A DNA stretch of 64,000 bases from an uncultured Eubacteriales bacterium (GTDB lineage: Bacteria; Bacillota; Clostridia; Peptostreptococcales; Anaerovoracaceae). Of the stretch, positions 17,631 through 26,842 are shown in pieces. Made by a program: the position numbers and the translations under genes. A model generated the notes under the pieces. The model was given only the letters and a program-made list of their open reading frames with translations, did not search any database and was not told the origin of the DNA. How positions within the stretch are numbered: position 1 is the stretch's first letter; each line of letters starts with the position of its first letter. The stretch spans positions 47,617 through 111,616 of the forward strand of contig CADAEH010000007.1 of assembly GCA_902786855.1 (NCBI GenBank), in the 5' to 3' direction.

Positions 17631-17939
17631 AAATAATTACCTCCGATTATTATAAAGATATATTGAATGCATCAAAAAAGAAAATCAAAAGTGATTTACC
17701 ACAACTATTAATATACTATTATTTTCCCACTGTGAACTATAGAAAAAAGCTATATCAACTACTTTGTCAATAGGTGATAGACTATTTTACCATTCCGCTT
17801 GTTTTCTGTGCATACACTAACGGACCGTTTTCTATTCAGTACAAGAGAGACGGCCCGTTTTTGACCCAATTATGTAGAATAATCAGCCTGATTGGATTAC
17901 AATAACTATAACTATGCATAAGAAAGGTGAGTGGATTAT
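17631..17939. other. 309-base intergenic region with two ACGGnCCGTTTT palindromes
   Basis: This is the only stretch above 300 bases without a gene. It separates divergent yedF (minus) and the HAD gene (plus). It holds two near-identical short palindromes, AACGGACCGTTTT (17819-17831) and ACGGCCCGTTTTT (17850-17862), about 31 bases apart, which can pair with each other with one mismatch and resemble an operator pair or a terminator facing right. On the minus strand TTCACA (17736-17731) and TATTAA (17713-17708), 17 bases apart, are a weak promoter candidate for yedF. No tRNA or other RNA gene was seen. Confidence 0.4.
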
Positions 17940-18584
17940 ATGGGCCGTTCAATTGTGTTATTTGACCTTGACGGGACTTTGTGGGATTCCGCTGTATCTG
18001 TAGCAGATTCATGGAACATGGAAATAGAACGTGTGACCGGCAGGCCAAGCAATATTATGCCAGATGATATCCGGCGGAACATGGGAAAGACCATGAATGA
18101 GATCGCCGACGATGTTATGAGCAATTTTGAAGTGCCGGAGCGGTATCAGATGGCTCGTTACTGCGAGGTTTTTGAAAACGCATATATCGCCGAACACGGC
18201 GGAGAGCTGTATGAAAATGTGCGTGAAACGCTTGAAGAACTGCATCAGGCAGGCGTCATGCTGGCGGTCGTGAGCAACTGCCAGGAGGGATATGTTCCTG
18301 CATTTATCAAGTCTATGGATATGGGGCGCTATTTCATAGACTATGAGGAATGGGGCAGGAGCGGACTGCTCAAAGCCGAGAACATACGCCTCGTAATGGA
18401 GAGAAACGGGGTCGACAGGGCAATATATGTAGGAGATATCCAGAAGGATGCTGATGCTGCGGCAAAAGCCGGGATACCATGCATCTGGGCTTCTTACGGT
18501 TTCGGACATATAGAAGAACCTGCGGCGGTACTTGAAAAGTTTACTGATCTGCCGGGAGTATTAAAGGATCTGGGATATATGTAA
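17940..18584 (+). CDS. HAD-superfamily phosphatase
   Basis: The 214-residue HAD hydrolase has motif I LFDLDGTLWDS at the N-terminus, motif II VVSNC near residue 113, motif III Lys in LLKAENI near residue 142, and motif IV VGDIQKDADAA near residue 165. A helical cap lies between motifs I and II. I place the start at ATG 17940 because AAAGGTGA ends 9 bases upstream of it; the in-frame GTG at 17931 has no spacing. It resembles Gph/PGP-type phosphatases that clear small phosphorylated metabolites. The substrate is unknown. Confidence 0.85.
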   Translation: MGRSIVLFDLDGTLWDSAVSVADSWNMEIERVTGRPSNIMPDDIRRNMGKTMNEIADDVMSNFEVPERYQMARYCEVFENAYIAEHGGELYENVRETLEELHQAGVMLAVVSNCQEGYVPAFIKSMDMGRYFIDYEEWGRSGLLKAENIRLVMERNGVDRAIYVGDIQKDADAAAKAGIPCIWASYGFGHIEEPAAVLEKFTDLPGVLKDLGYM

Positions 18585-18662
18585 TGAGCATTGCCGCGGA
18601 ATGATACCTGAGTATCAGCGGGGCATCCACAGCAGTATTGCGCAAAACGGAGATAACATACA

Positions 18663-19997
18663 ATGAAACTCAATAACAAGAGAACAGTACTTGTAGGACT
18701 GGCGTTTCTGTCCACCTGCTCATTCTGGCAGATGTATGACAATGTCGTGCCTTTGATCCTTACCAAGACATTCCACCTGCATGAGACATTTTCGGGCGCG
18801 ATCATGGCGGCTGACAATATCCTTGCGCTTTTCCTGCTTCCTTTCTTCGGGACTCTGTCGGACAAGACCGGTACCAGGATAGGAAAGAGGATGCCGTACA
18901 TCCTCGGCGGAACAGCTGCAGCAGTCATCATGCTCAACATACTTCCGCTGCTCGACAATGGATACTATGCAGTGCCTACGACAGGCAAAATGGTCGCTTT
19001 TATCGTGATCCTCGGACTGCTACTGATCGCAATGGGCACATACAGGTCTCCGGCAGTAGCTCTTATGCCGGATGTGACACCTAAGCCGCTCAGATCAAGG
19101 GCCAATGCCATAATCAATCTGATGGGTGCTGTAGGGGGCATTATTTACCTTGCGGTCGCTGCGGTGATGTATCCGAATTCAAAAGTGCTCGGCCTTGAAC
19201 ATGTGAACTATCATCCGCTGTTCCTTGTCGTTTCAGGCATCATGGCAGTATCGATCATTGTGTTGTTCGTAACGATAAAGGAGCCTCAGCTTGCAGCAGA
19301 GAATCAGGCTCTCGAAGCGGAACATCCAGAGTGGAACCTGGCTGAGGATGACGGCTCCGGGAACGAAGTGCTTCCGCCTGAGGTAAAAAAGAGTCTCGGA
19401 TTCCTGCTTGCATCAATAGCTCTCTGGTTCATAGGATACAACGGTATCACGACCTGGTTCACTACTTATGTAGACAAAGTAATGGGACAGGGCCTCGGCG
19501 GTGCTTCAACATGCCTGCTGATCGCTACAGCAGGAGCTATAGTTTCTTATATACCTATCGGAAGTCTTGCCTCAAAAGTCGGAAGAAAGAAGACCATCAT
19601 GATGGGTATCATTCTGCTCGCGGCGTGTTTCCTCGGAGGCTTTTTCCTCACGACAGCGTTCCACAGCATCAATGCGGTCATGTTCATCGTGTTCGCTCTC
19701 GTGGGTTTTGCCTGGGCTGCTATCAATGTCAATTCTTTGCCGATGGTAGTAGAGATGTGCAGGGGCTCTGATATAGGAAAATTCACCGGATATTATTACA
19801 CTGCTTCAATGGCTGCACAGGTGGTCACACCTATACTTGCAGGTTTCCTGATGAGAAATGTCAGTTATAAGATCCTGTTCCCTTATGCGGCGATCTTCGT
19901 TGCACTTAGTTTTGCCACAATGACGATGGTAAAACACGGAGATGCAGCACCTGAAGCGAAGAAGGGACTTGAAGCATTTGAAGATATGGATGACTAG
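18663..19997 (+). CDS. MFS transporter (SLC45/GPH-like sugar carrier)
   Basis: The 444-residue protein has about 12 hydrophobic segments. An intracellular loop with GTLSDKTGTRIGKRMPYI (about residues 60-78) matches the SLC45/glycoside-pentoside-hexuronide carriers, which have DxxGxRxGRR there. A cytoplasmic acidic loop (about 220-240) splits the two halves, a usual carrier layout. Sugar or glycoside import by cation symport is the likely role. It lies 4 bases before the glycerophosphodiesterase gene (19997/20001), so the two form one transcript. The exact substrate cannot be read. Confidence 0.8.
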   Translation: MKLNNKRTVLVGLAFLSTCSFWQMYDNVVPLILTKTFHLHETFSGAIMAADNILALFLLPFFGTLSDKTGTRIGKRMPYILGGTAAAVIMLNILPLLDNGYYAVPTTGKMVAFIVILGLLLIAMGTYRSPAVALMPDVTPKPLRSRANAIINLMGAVGGIIYLAVAAVMYPNSKVLGLEHVNYHPLFLVVSGIMAVSIIVLFVTIKEPQLAAENQALEAEHPEWNLAEDDGSGNEVLPPEVKKSLGFLLASIALWFIGYNGITTWFTTYVDKVMGQGLGGASTCLLIATAGAIVSYIPIGSLASKVGRKKTIMMGIILLAACFLGGFFLTTAFHSINAVMFIVFALVGFAWAAINVNSLPMVVEMCRGSDIGKFTGYYYTASMAAQVVTPILAGFLMRNVSYKILFPYAAIFVALSFATMTMVKHGDAAPEAKKGLEAFEDMDD

Positions 19998-20000
19998 AAA

Positions 20001-20807
20001 ATGAGTCTATTTGATAAAAAAAGCAAAGAATCAGAAAAGAGAGAAGCCAGGCTGGCTAAGAGATATGCGCACAGGGGTTTTCACAGTAAACCGGAGATCC
20101 CGGAGAACTCACTGCCTGCCTTCAGAAGGGCGATAGAATACGGCTTTGGATCAGAGCTGGACGTGCATCTTATAGCAGACGGCAGCCTCGTGATCTTTCA
20201 TGATGAGAAGCTCGAGCGCCAGACGGGTGCAAAGGGTGAGATCGAAGACTATGATATAACCAACCTGAGGAAACTGAGACTCGAGGGTACGGACGAGCAG
20301 ATCCCTACATTCGATGAGGTGCTGGATCTGTACGAAAACAGCGGCCTGCCTCTGGTCATAGAGCTGAAGTCATCACGCGGCAATTACAGAGAACTGGCTG
20401 AGGCTGTTTGCAAAAGGCTTGACAGATATACCGGGGACTTCGTTGTTGAAAGCTTTGATCCGAGAGCAATGGTGGCAGTCAGAAAACTGAGGCCTCAGTT
20501 TATCAGAGGACAGCTGGTCCAGAATTTCTTCAGGAAGAGGGAAGGGCTCCCGTTCTGGCAGGCATCACTTCTGACCTTTCTGATGATGAATGCCTGGGTC
20601 AAGCCGGATTTCATAGCATTCAGATACAGGGACAGGAATTCACGTTCACTGGGATACAGCGTGAGGAAAAGTCTGAAAAAAGAAGGTGTCGCGGCTGTAG
20701 CGTGGACGATCACCAAGCCTGAAGATTACAAGGACGCTGTCAAAGCCGGGATCATTCCTATATTCGAACAGTTCGATCCGAATGAATTAGACGATAATGA
20801 TAATTAA
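20001..20807 (+). CDS. glycerophosphodiester phosphodiesterase
   Basis: The 268-residue enzyme of the GDPD family has AHRGFHSKPEIPENSL (about residues 21-36), with the catalytic His and metal-binding Glu. It continues with SELDVHLIADGSLVIFHD near residue 50, supplying the second catalytic His, and with LVIELKS near residue 115. There is no signal peptide, so it is the cytoplasmic type that yields glycerol-3-phosphate from deacylated phospholipids. The start ATG 20001 lies 4 bases after the MFS gene. Coupling to the transporter suggests use of an imported phosphodiester or sugar, but that is inference. Confidence 0.9.
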   Translation: MSLFDKKSKESEKREARLAKRYAHRGFHSKPEIPENSLPAFRRAIEYGFGSELDVHLIADGSLVIFHDEKLERQTGAKGEIEDYDITNLRKLRLEGTDEQIPTFDEVLDLYENSGLPLVIELKSSRGNYRELAEAVCKRLDRYTGDFVVESFDPRAMVAVRKLRPQFIRGQLVQNFFRKREGLPFWQASLLTFLMMNAWVKPDFIAFRYRDRNSRSLGYSVRKSLKKEGVAAVAWTITKPEDYKDAVKAGIIPIFEQFDPNELDDNDN

Positions 20808-20830
20808 AAATAAAAACGAGGAGAGAAATC

Positions 20831-21688
20831 ATGAGAAACAAGAGAAGAGACGGAAAGAGGATCAGAGGTCTGGATGGATATCACAATATCCTTCCGTATA
20901 TCATGCCGAAAAGAACAGAGGCTGAGGTATCGATGACCGAACAGTTCGACGTAACTGATCTGGTAAAGTACATGGCTGAGAGAAATGAGAAAGAGGGAAC
21001 CAACCTCAAGATCTTCCATGCCATCTGCACAGCAGTTGCAAGGACTGTGTATCACAGGCCTAAGCTCAATTATTTCATTTCAGGAAGGACTTTCTATGAG
21101 AGACCGGACATCACACTGTCATTTGTAGTCAAGCAGAGATTTGAAGATGAAGCAGACGAGACGCTGATGTTCCTCAAGGTCGAGCCTGACATGAATTTTG
21201 ACTCTGTTTCAAAACTCATCGTCGGTGACGTTACTAAGGTCCGCAAAGAGAAGACCAATGATCTTGACAAGCTCATGAATTTCTTCGGAAGTCTTCCGAG
21301 ACCTTTCCTCGAGGTCTTCTTCGGATCGCTCAGGATCCTCGAATACCACGGAATGATGCCTAAATCACTCACTGCGGGAGATCCGAACTACTCATCGGTT
21401 CTTCTTTCCAATCTCGGTTCCATCAGATCGGAATCCTGCTACCATCACCTGAGCAACTACGGTACATGCTCTGTGATGATAACGATCGGCACTCTTCACA
21501 AAGAGCAGAAACTTATGGAAGACGGTACATGGCAGGAAAGAGATGTGATCAACTGCACATTTACGATCGACGAGAGACTTGCCGACGGATTCTATTATGC
21601 CAAGTCTCTCCGTATCGCCAAGTACCTGCTTGAGCATCCGGAATCAATGGAAGAACCTATAAGCAAACCTGTACCGGTCGAACTCTAG
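20831..21688 (+). CDS. E2/CAT-like acyltransferase domain protein lacking the catalytic His
   Basis: The 285-residue protein matches the catalytic domain of 2-oxoacid dehydrogenase E2 subunits (CAT-like fold), with VTDLVKYMAERN near residue 41 and TFTIDERLADGFYYAKSL near residue 242. In active E2 and CAT enzymes the last motif has His in the HRxxDG position; here it is DERLADG, with Glu in place of the His, while the DG pair is kept. There is no lipoyl or subunit-binding domain and no E1 or E3 gene nearby. The protein is therefore probably not a classical E2; it may be a stand-alone acyl-binding or differently catalysing homologue. The GAGGAG ribosome binding site fixes ATG 20831. Confidence 0.75.
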   Translation: MRNKRRDGKRIRGLDGYHNILPYIMPKRTEAEVSMTEQFDVTDLVKYMAERNEKEGTNLKIFHAICTAVARTVYHRPKLNYFISGRTFYERPDITLSFVVKQRFEDEADETLMFLKVEPDMNFDSVSKLIVGDVTKVRKEKTNDLDKLMNFFGSLPRPFLEVFFGSLRILEYHGMMPKSLTAGDPNYSSVLLSNLGSIRSESCYHHLSNYGTCSVMITIGTLHKEQKLMEDGTWQERDVINCTFTIDERLADGFYYAKSLRIAKYLLEHPESMEEPISKPVPVEL

Positions 21689-21743
21689 TAAACGTTTACC
21701 GATACCGATTTCATATTTTACTGCTTCGGGAAAGGATACCAGA

Positions 21744-23084
21744 ATGAGCAGAGAAAAAAGGACAGATAAACACGCCGCGCCTGTCAAAAAGAAACGCGGA
21801 TTGTGGTGGAAGATACCGGTGTGGATAGTGATCATTGCGGCAGCATGCTTTCTGCTTGCAAATGCAGTCAATTTCGGAGTGTCTCTCCATCTCAGGCACT
21901 ATATCAACAGTTTTGAACCTGTAGATTACAGCGATGTGGACAGAGTAGTTCCGGAGATCGATGAAAATACAGGTTATTACACATTTACAACCGACAGAGA
22001 CCTCAGGATCATGATGCTCACTGACATCCATCTTGGGGGTGGTTTCTGGAGCTATAAAAAAGACCGCAAGACGATATATGAAATAATCAGCATGCTCCAG
22101 AAGGAGAAGCCTGACCTTGTCATTCTGGACGGCGACAATACCTTTGCTGTGCCGGGGCCGGTATATAACGGAGGAGGCACGCTCAATAACTACATGGCTG
22201 CACATGATGTCATAGATATCTTCAACCATGAAGGTGTGTACTTCTCAACTGTGTTCGGCAATCACGATACTGAGGTGTTTGGATACACGGGCAGAAAGAA
22301 GCTCGGCGACCTGTACATGGATGACAGGTTCGAATACTGCATATTCGACCAGAATTACACTGACGGAGGAGATCTCCCTTCAGTAACTAACCAGATAATC
22401 CTGGTGAAAAATACAAAAGGAGACATAACCAAAGCTTTACTCCTGATTGACAGCAATGCATACGTGGATAATTCCATCAAGGCTGTTCTCGACTGGAACT
22501 ACGATATCATCAGAGACGGTACAGTAGACTGGGCTGCAGAATCACTCAAAGCTCTTGGAAGTCCTAAGACAGTCGCATTCTTCCATATTCCGACAAGCGA
22601 ATTCAGGATAGCTTACGAAGACCTTGAGGCTAACGGATTTAAGGATACTGAAGATACGAAATATATCTCAGGTGTCTGGGATGAGCTCATTGATGAGACA
22701 ACAAAAAGCCGCATCTGGCATGGAGGTATCACACGCGAAGGACCTCTTGCGGACATCGACAAGTTCTTCGAGACTCTCGGACCTGACGGCATGGATGTGC
22801 TCGAAGCTTGTTACTGCGGACATGACCATGTCAACAATGCGTATGTCAACTACAAGGGCGTTGATCTGTGCTATGGCTATTCTATAGATAACCTCGCATA
22901 CACTGATATCAATTATTCCGGTCTGCAGAGGGGTGCGACAGTAATAACCATCGCACCTGACGGGACCAGAAAGACCGATTACAGGAACGCATACAAGTAC
23001 TACGGGGTCCCGACAGATGCATTTGTAGAAGTGTATACCGACAAGCTCTTTTATGAAGGCGGTAAGCCTGATGGAGCATTCTGA
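21744..23084 (+). CDS. membrane-anchored metallophosphoesterase
   Basis: The 446-residue protein has one N-terminal transmembrane helix (about residues 26-46, after a Lys/Arg-rich start), then a calcineurin-like phosphoesterase domain: LTDIHLGGG near residue 92, LDGDNTF near residue 130, FGNHDTE near residue 172, and CGHDHVNNA near residue 357. All metal ligands are present. The domain faces outside if the helix is an uncleaved anchor. It probably cleaves phosphate esters or lipids at the cell surface, and the substrate is unknown. A stretch with many Asp/Asn residues (about 180-225) may be an inserted loop. Confidence 0.85.
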   Translation: MSREKRTDKHAAPVKKKRGLWWKIPVWIVIIAAACFLLANAVNFGVSLHLRHYINSFEPVDYSDVDRVVPEIDENTGYYTFTTDRDLRIMMLTDIHLGGGFWSYKKDRKTIYEIISMLQKEKPDLVILDGDNTFAVPGPVYNGGGTLNNYMAAHDVIDIFNHEGVYFSTVFGNHDTEVFGYTGRKKLGDLYMDDRFEYCIFDQNYTDGGDLPSVTNQIILVKNTKGDITKALLLIDSNAYVDNSIKAVLDWNYDIIRDGTVDWAAESLKALGSPKTVAFFHIPTSEFRIAYEDLEANGFKDTEDTKYISGVWDELIDETTKSRIWHGGITREGPLADIDKFFETLGPDGMDVLEACYCGHDHVNNAYVNYKGVDLCYGYSIDNLAYTDINYSGLQRGATVITIAPDGTRKTDYRNAYKYYGVPTDAFVEVYTDKLFYEGGKPDGAF

Positions 23085-23144
23085 AACTGATCAGTTGTAT
23101 CAGATGGTGACCGTTCTGTACTGACACACCGGAGGGGGTATTAT

Positions 23145-25511
23145 ATGGCCGGACCTGGACCGGGACGCATGGGCGGCGGCCCGATGAGATTCCTCACAGA
23201 GGAAGAAAAACAGAATATGCCTAAGGTGAGCAAAGCGCTGCTTGCCAGGATCATGAGTTATCTCAAACCATACTGGCTGCAGTTCGTTTTCGTGTTCATA
23301 GCGATACTCCTTTCGGCTACGGTAGGCTTGTTTCCGTCAATACTTACAGGGCGCATAGTCGATGAGGCGCTGGTCGGCAAGAACATGGAGCTTCTCATCA
23401 AGCTTCTGCTGATGGCTTTTGCCGCGCTGACAGTAAGCCAGCTGGTCGGAGTGCTCGAGAACTACATCAATGCGTGGATCTCGCAGCGCATCATATTCGA
23501 TATGCGAAACCAGATGTACAGGCATCTGCAGTATATGCCGCATTCGTTTTTTACGACCGAGAAACAGGGCGACATAATCACCAGGATGAATACTGACATA
23601 AGCGGCGTCAGCTCGGTGATCAGCGGCACGCTCTCTAACATCGTAAGCAATGTCGCGACCGTGATCACGACACTGGTGGCTCTTTTCAGCATGAGTGTAC
23701 CTCTTGCACTGGTCGGTATTGCTGTGATACCGCTTCTGGTGCTTCCGACGAGGACGGCAGGCCGTACACGCTGGAAGTATCTCACTCAGAGCCAGGCCAA
23801 GAGCGACGAGCTCAATCAGAAGATCGATGAGACTCTGTCGGTCAGCGGCTCGATGCTGGTTAAGATCTTTACGCGTGAACAGAAGGAGTATGATGACTTC
23901 GTAAAGGTGAACAGAGAAGTCACAGACCTGAACCTCAAGGAGCAGAGGTCAGGCCAGCTGTTCCGCGTGGTCATGGGCATGTTCACACAGGTGGGACCGC
24001 TGCTCATCTATTTTGCCGGCGGTTATTTCATCATAAAGAACATCGATCCGACACTCACAGTCGGGATGATCACGGCGACAGTAGCGCTCATCAACAGGCT
24101 GTACAGACCGATAGAACAGCTGCTCAATCTCTCGGTAGACTTTACGCGCTCGCTGGCGTTATTCACCAGAATATTCGATTACTTCGACAGGGAGAATACC
24201 ATCGTTTCTCCGGAGAACGGGCAGAAGCCTGATGTCGACGATCAGCCGATCACCTACGAACATGTTGCTTTCAGCTATAATCCGGAAAACCCTATACTGA
24301 CCGATGTGGACTTTGAAGTCCCGGGCGGGAGCATGTATGCCATCGTCGGTCCATCGGGTTCAGGCAAGTCTACTGTTGTCAATCTCCTACCGAGGCTTTA
24401 CGATGTAAGCGGAGGCAGCGTGAAGGTCGCAGGCGTGGATGTCAGGGATTTTGATCTGCCTTATCTGAGGTCTAAGATCGGCGTTGTAACACAGGAAACA
24501 TATCTGTTCAACGGAACTATCCTTGAGAACCTCAGATATGCCAATGACGAGGCGACCATGGAAGAGATAGAGGATGCATGCCGTATCGCTAATATACATG
24601 ATTTTATCGTGAATCAGCCTGAAGGATATGACACCCAGGTCGGAAACCGCGGGCTCAAACTCTCAGGCGGGGAAAAGCAGAGGCTTTCACTGGCGAGAGT
24701 CATTCTCAAGGACCCTAAGATCCTGATCCTCGATGAAGCGACGTCCGCTCTCGACTCGATATCCGAGAACTCCATCCAGGATGCTCTCGAAAAGATGATG
24801 GAGGGAAGGACAAGCATAGTTATAGCTCACAGACTCTCAACGATTTTAAAGGCAGACAGGATCCTGGTCGTCAAGGGAGGAGTCATAGCTGAACAGGGTA
24901 CACATGAGGAACTGCTTTCGCTTGGCGGAACTTATAAGGAACTCTACGAGACACAATTCAGGCAGGCCATCGACAGTGAAGCGGCAAGGTCAGGATCAGG
25001 AGACGGTCTGGATATCAATACGCTTTCTACACAGTACAGAGTGAAGAATATAACCCCATCCGATATATCTCCTGTCTACAGGCTGGCCAAGTCGAATGCG
25101 AAATATTACGAATACATGGGTACTGTTCCTACCCGCGAGAGCCTTACTGAGGTCATATCCCAGCTGCCTGAGGGCACTACCATGCAGCACAAGCATTTTG
25201 TCGGGTTCTATAACGCTGATGATGTGCTGGTCGCAGTCATGGATCTTATCACCGGCTATCCGGAGGCGGACGATGCGTTTATCGGCTGGCTGATGGTGGA
25301 CGGCGAAATGCAGGGCAGAGGAATAGGCTCAGGAATATTTGCAGATGTCAGAGCAGCCATGAAGGCTGCAGGCTATGACTATCTGGCTCTCGGAGTCATC
25401 GAATCCAATGAGGAAGCCATGAAATTCTGGCAGGCTCAGGGGTTCAGTTACACAGGAGAGAGATCCGAGCAGAACGGATATTATGTAATGAAGCTGGCAA
25501 GATCGATCTGA
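23145..25511 (+). CDS. ABC exporter (fused permease and ATPase) with C-terminal GNAT acetyltransferase domain
   Basis: The 788-residue protein has three parts. A Gly/Pro/Met-rich start leads into a six-helix exporter permease (about residues 30-340). A nucleotide-binding domain follows (about 365-605) with Walker A GPSGSGKST, signature LSGGEKQR and Walker B ILILDEATSALD. A C-terminal extension of about 180 residues then resembles a GNAT acetyltransferase, with VDGEMQGRGIGSGIF near residue 717 (the acetyl-CoA-binding RxGxG-type motif) and FWQAQGFSYTGERS near residue 762. Half-transporters of this exporter class normally end after the ATPase at about 580-610 residues. The frame is continuous, so this is a fusion rather than two genes. 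The exported substrate is unknown, and acetylation of it is a hypothesis. Confidence 0.85.
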   Translation: MAGPGPGRMGGGPMRFLTEEEKQNMPKVSKALLARIMSYLKPYWLQFVFVFIAILLSATVGLFPSILTGRIVDEALVGKNMELLIKLLLMAFAALTVSQLVGVLENYINAWISQRIIFDMRNQMYRHLQYMPHSFFTTEKQGDIITRMNTDISGVSSVISGTLSNIVSNVATVITTLVALFSMSVPLALVGIAVIPLLVLPTRTAGRTRWKYLTQSQAKSDELNQKIDETLSVSGSMLVKIFTREQKEYDDFVKVNREVTDLNLKEQRSGQLFRVVMGMFTQVGPLLIYFAGGYFIIKNIDPTLTVGMITATVALINRLYRPIEQLLNLSVDFTRSLALFTRIFDYFDRENTIVSPENGQKPDVDDQPITYEHVAFSYNPENPILTDVDFEVPGGSMYAIVGPSGSGKSTVVNLLPRLYDVSGGSVKVAGVDVRDFDLPYLRSKIGVVTQETYLFNGTILENLRYANDEATMEEIEDACRIANIHDFIVNQPEGYDTQVGNRGLKLSGGEKQRLSLARVILKDPKILILDEATSALDSISENSIQDALEKMMEGRTSIVIAHRLSTILKADRILVVKGGVIAEQGTHEELLSLGGTYKELYETQFRQAIDSEAARSGSGDGLDINTLSTQYRVKNITPSDISPVYRLAKSNAKYYEYMGTVPTRESLTEVISQLPEGTTMQHKHFVGFYNADDVLVAVMDLITGYPEADDAFIGWLMVDGEMQGRGIGSGIFADVRAAMKAAGYDYLALGVIESNEEAMKFWQAQGFSYTGERSEQNGYYVMKLARSI

Positions 25512-25558
25512 TGCGCTGTGCAGCCAGACCGGATATACATTTATACGAAGGATAATAA

Positions 25559-26842
25559 ATGCAGACTAAACTCGGGAAAAAGTTCTGGATATCCATGCTG
25601 ATATTCGGTCTCATGGGACAGATCGCATGGGTCGTTGAGAATATGTACTTCAATGTGTTCATCTATAAGATGTTCCATGCTTCTGCTGCCGATATCTCTG
25701 TCATGGTCATGGCAAGTGCTGTGACTGCAGCGCTGACGACGATCATCATGGGCGCAGTCTCAGATAAAGCCGGCAAGCGTAAAGCTTTCATGAGCGTTGG
25801 ATACATAATATGGGGCATAAGTATCATCACTTTTGCGTACATAAAGAGCGTTTTCCTGACGATCGTGATGGACTGCGTGATGACATATTTCGGGTCGACA
25901 GCTAACGATGCAGCGTATAACGCATGGCTGACAGACAGAGGCGATTCGACTAACAGAGGAAAGATCGAGGGCGTGAATTCGATGATGCCTCTTATCGCGA
26001 TACTTGTAGTATTCGGCGGGTTCATGAGTTTTGACCTTGACACGCATGAGGCGTGGACGACGATCTACTATATCATCGGTATCGGTACTGCGTTGATAGG
26101 CGCAGCCGGATGGTTCCTCATAGAAGATGCGCCTGATCTGAAACCGGTGTCTGAAAGCCTCGGGGCTACTCTTGCCTACAGCTTCAGACCGTCAATAGCA
26201 AAGGACAACCAGACCCTCTATCTGGCTCTCCTGAATTTTGCGGTCTTCGGCACTTCGATACAGGTGTTCATGCCTTACCTGCTGATCTATTACGAGAAAA
26301 CCCTGGGCATGGACAATTATGTTCTTATCTTTGCACCGGCAATACTGCTCGCTGCAGTGATCACTGTGTTCTACGGCAGGCTGTATGACAGCTGCGGATT
26401 CATGAAGAGCATCTTGCCTGTTTGCGCGATGCTCGCGGCAGGCTATGCGTTTCTCTACTTCACAGTGACGACCGTGCCGGTATTCATAGGATCGCTTCTG
26501 ATGATGGCAGGCTATCTTACAGGCATGTCCATATTCGGAGCAATGATCAGAGATAATATCCCGGAAGGAAGAGCCGGACAGTTCCAGGGCGTGCGTATCA
26601 TAGGGCAGGTGTTCGTGCCGGGGCTCATAGGTCCTGCTATCGGTGCATGGATACTGAGGGATGCTGAGATGATAGCCAACAGTGACGGTACGACATCCTT
26701 TCTGCCTGACAGGGGGATATGGTCCGCGGCTTTTGCCGTGCTGGCAGTGCTCCTGATCACTCTTCTTCTGACTATGAAGGGAAGAGAAAAGACAGACCGG
26801 CAGAGCATAGTTGACTGCCCGGAGAGTGAAAGAGACTTATGA
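25559..26842 (+). CDS. MFS transporter (SLC45/GPH-like)
   Basis: The 427-residue protein has about 12 predicted membrane segments. A GAVSDKAGKRKAFMSVGY loop (about residues 64-81) is the family's DxxGxRxxF-type signature, and EDAPDLKPVSESLG lies in the central loop. It is a second member of the carrier class found at 18663, but with a different loop sequence. Its last four bases overlap the start of the next gene (ATGA), so they are translationally coupled. The substrate is unknown; sugars or glycosides are expected for the family. Confidence 0.8.
   Translation: MQTKLGKKFWISMLIFGLMGQIAWVVENMYFNVFIYKMFHASAADISVMVMASAVTAALTTIIMGAVSDKAGKRKAFMSVGYIIWGISIITFAYIKSVFLTIVMDCVMTYFGSTANDAAYNAWLTDRGDSTNRGKIEGVNSMMPLIAILVVFGGFMSFDLDTHEAWTTIYYIIGIGTALIGAAGWFLIEDAPDLKPVSESLGATLAYSFRPSIAKDNQTLYLALLNFAVFGTSIQVFMPYLLIYYEKTLGMDNYVLIFAPAILLAAVITVFYGRLYDSCGFMKSILPVCAMLAAGYAFLYFTVTTVPVFIGSLLMMAGYLTGMSIFGAMIRDNIPEGRAGQFQGVRIIGQVFVPGLIGPAIGAWILRDAEMIANSDGTTSFLPDRGIWSAAFAVLAVLLITLLLTMKGREKTDRQSIVDCPESERDL

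Noticed and set aside
17631-17939. A tRNA or small RNA gene in the largest intergenic gap
   Set aside because: No cloverleaf or CCA end was found; only short palindromes and weak promoter-like boxes are present.
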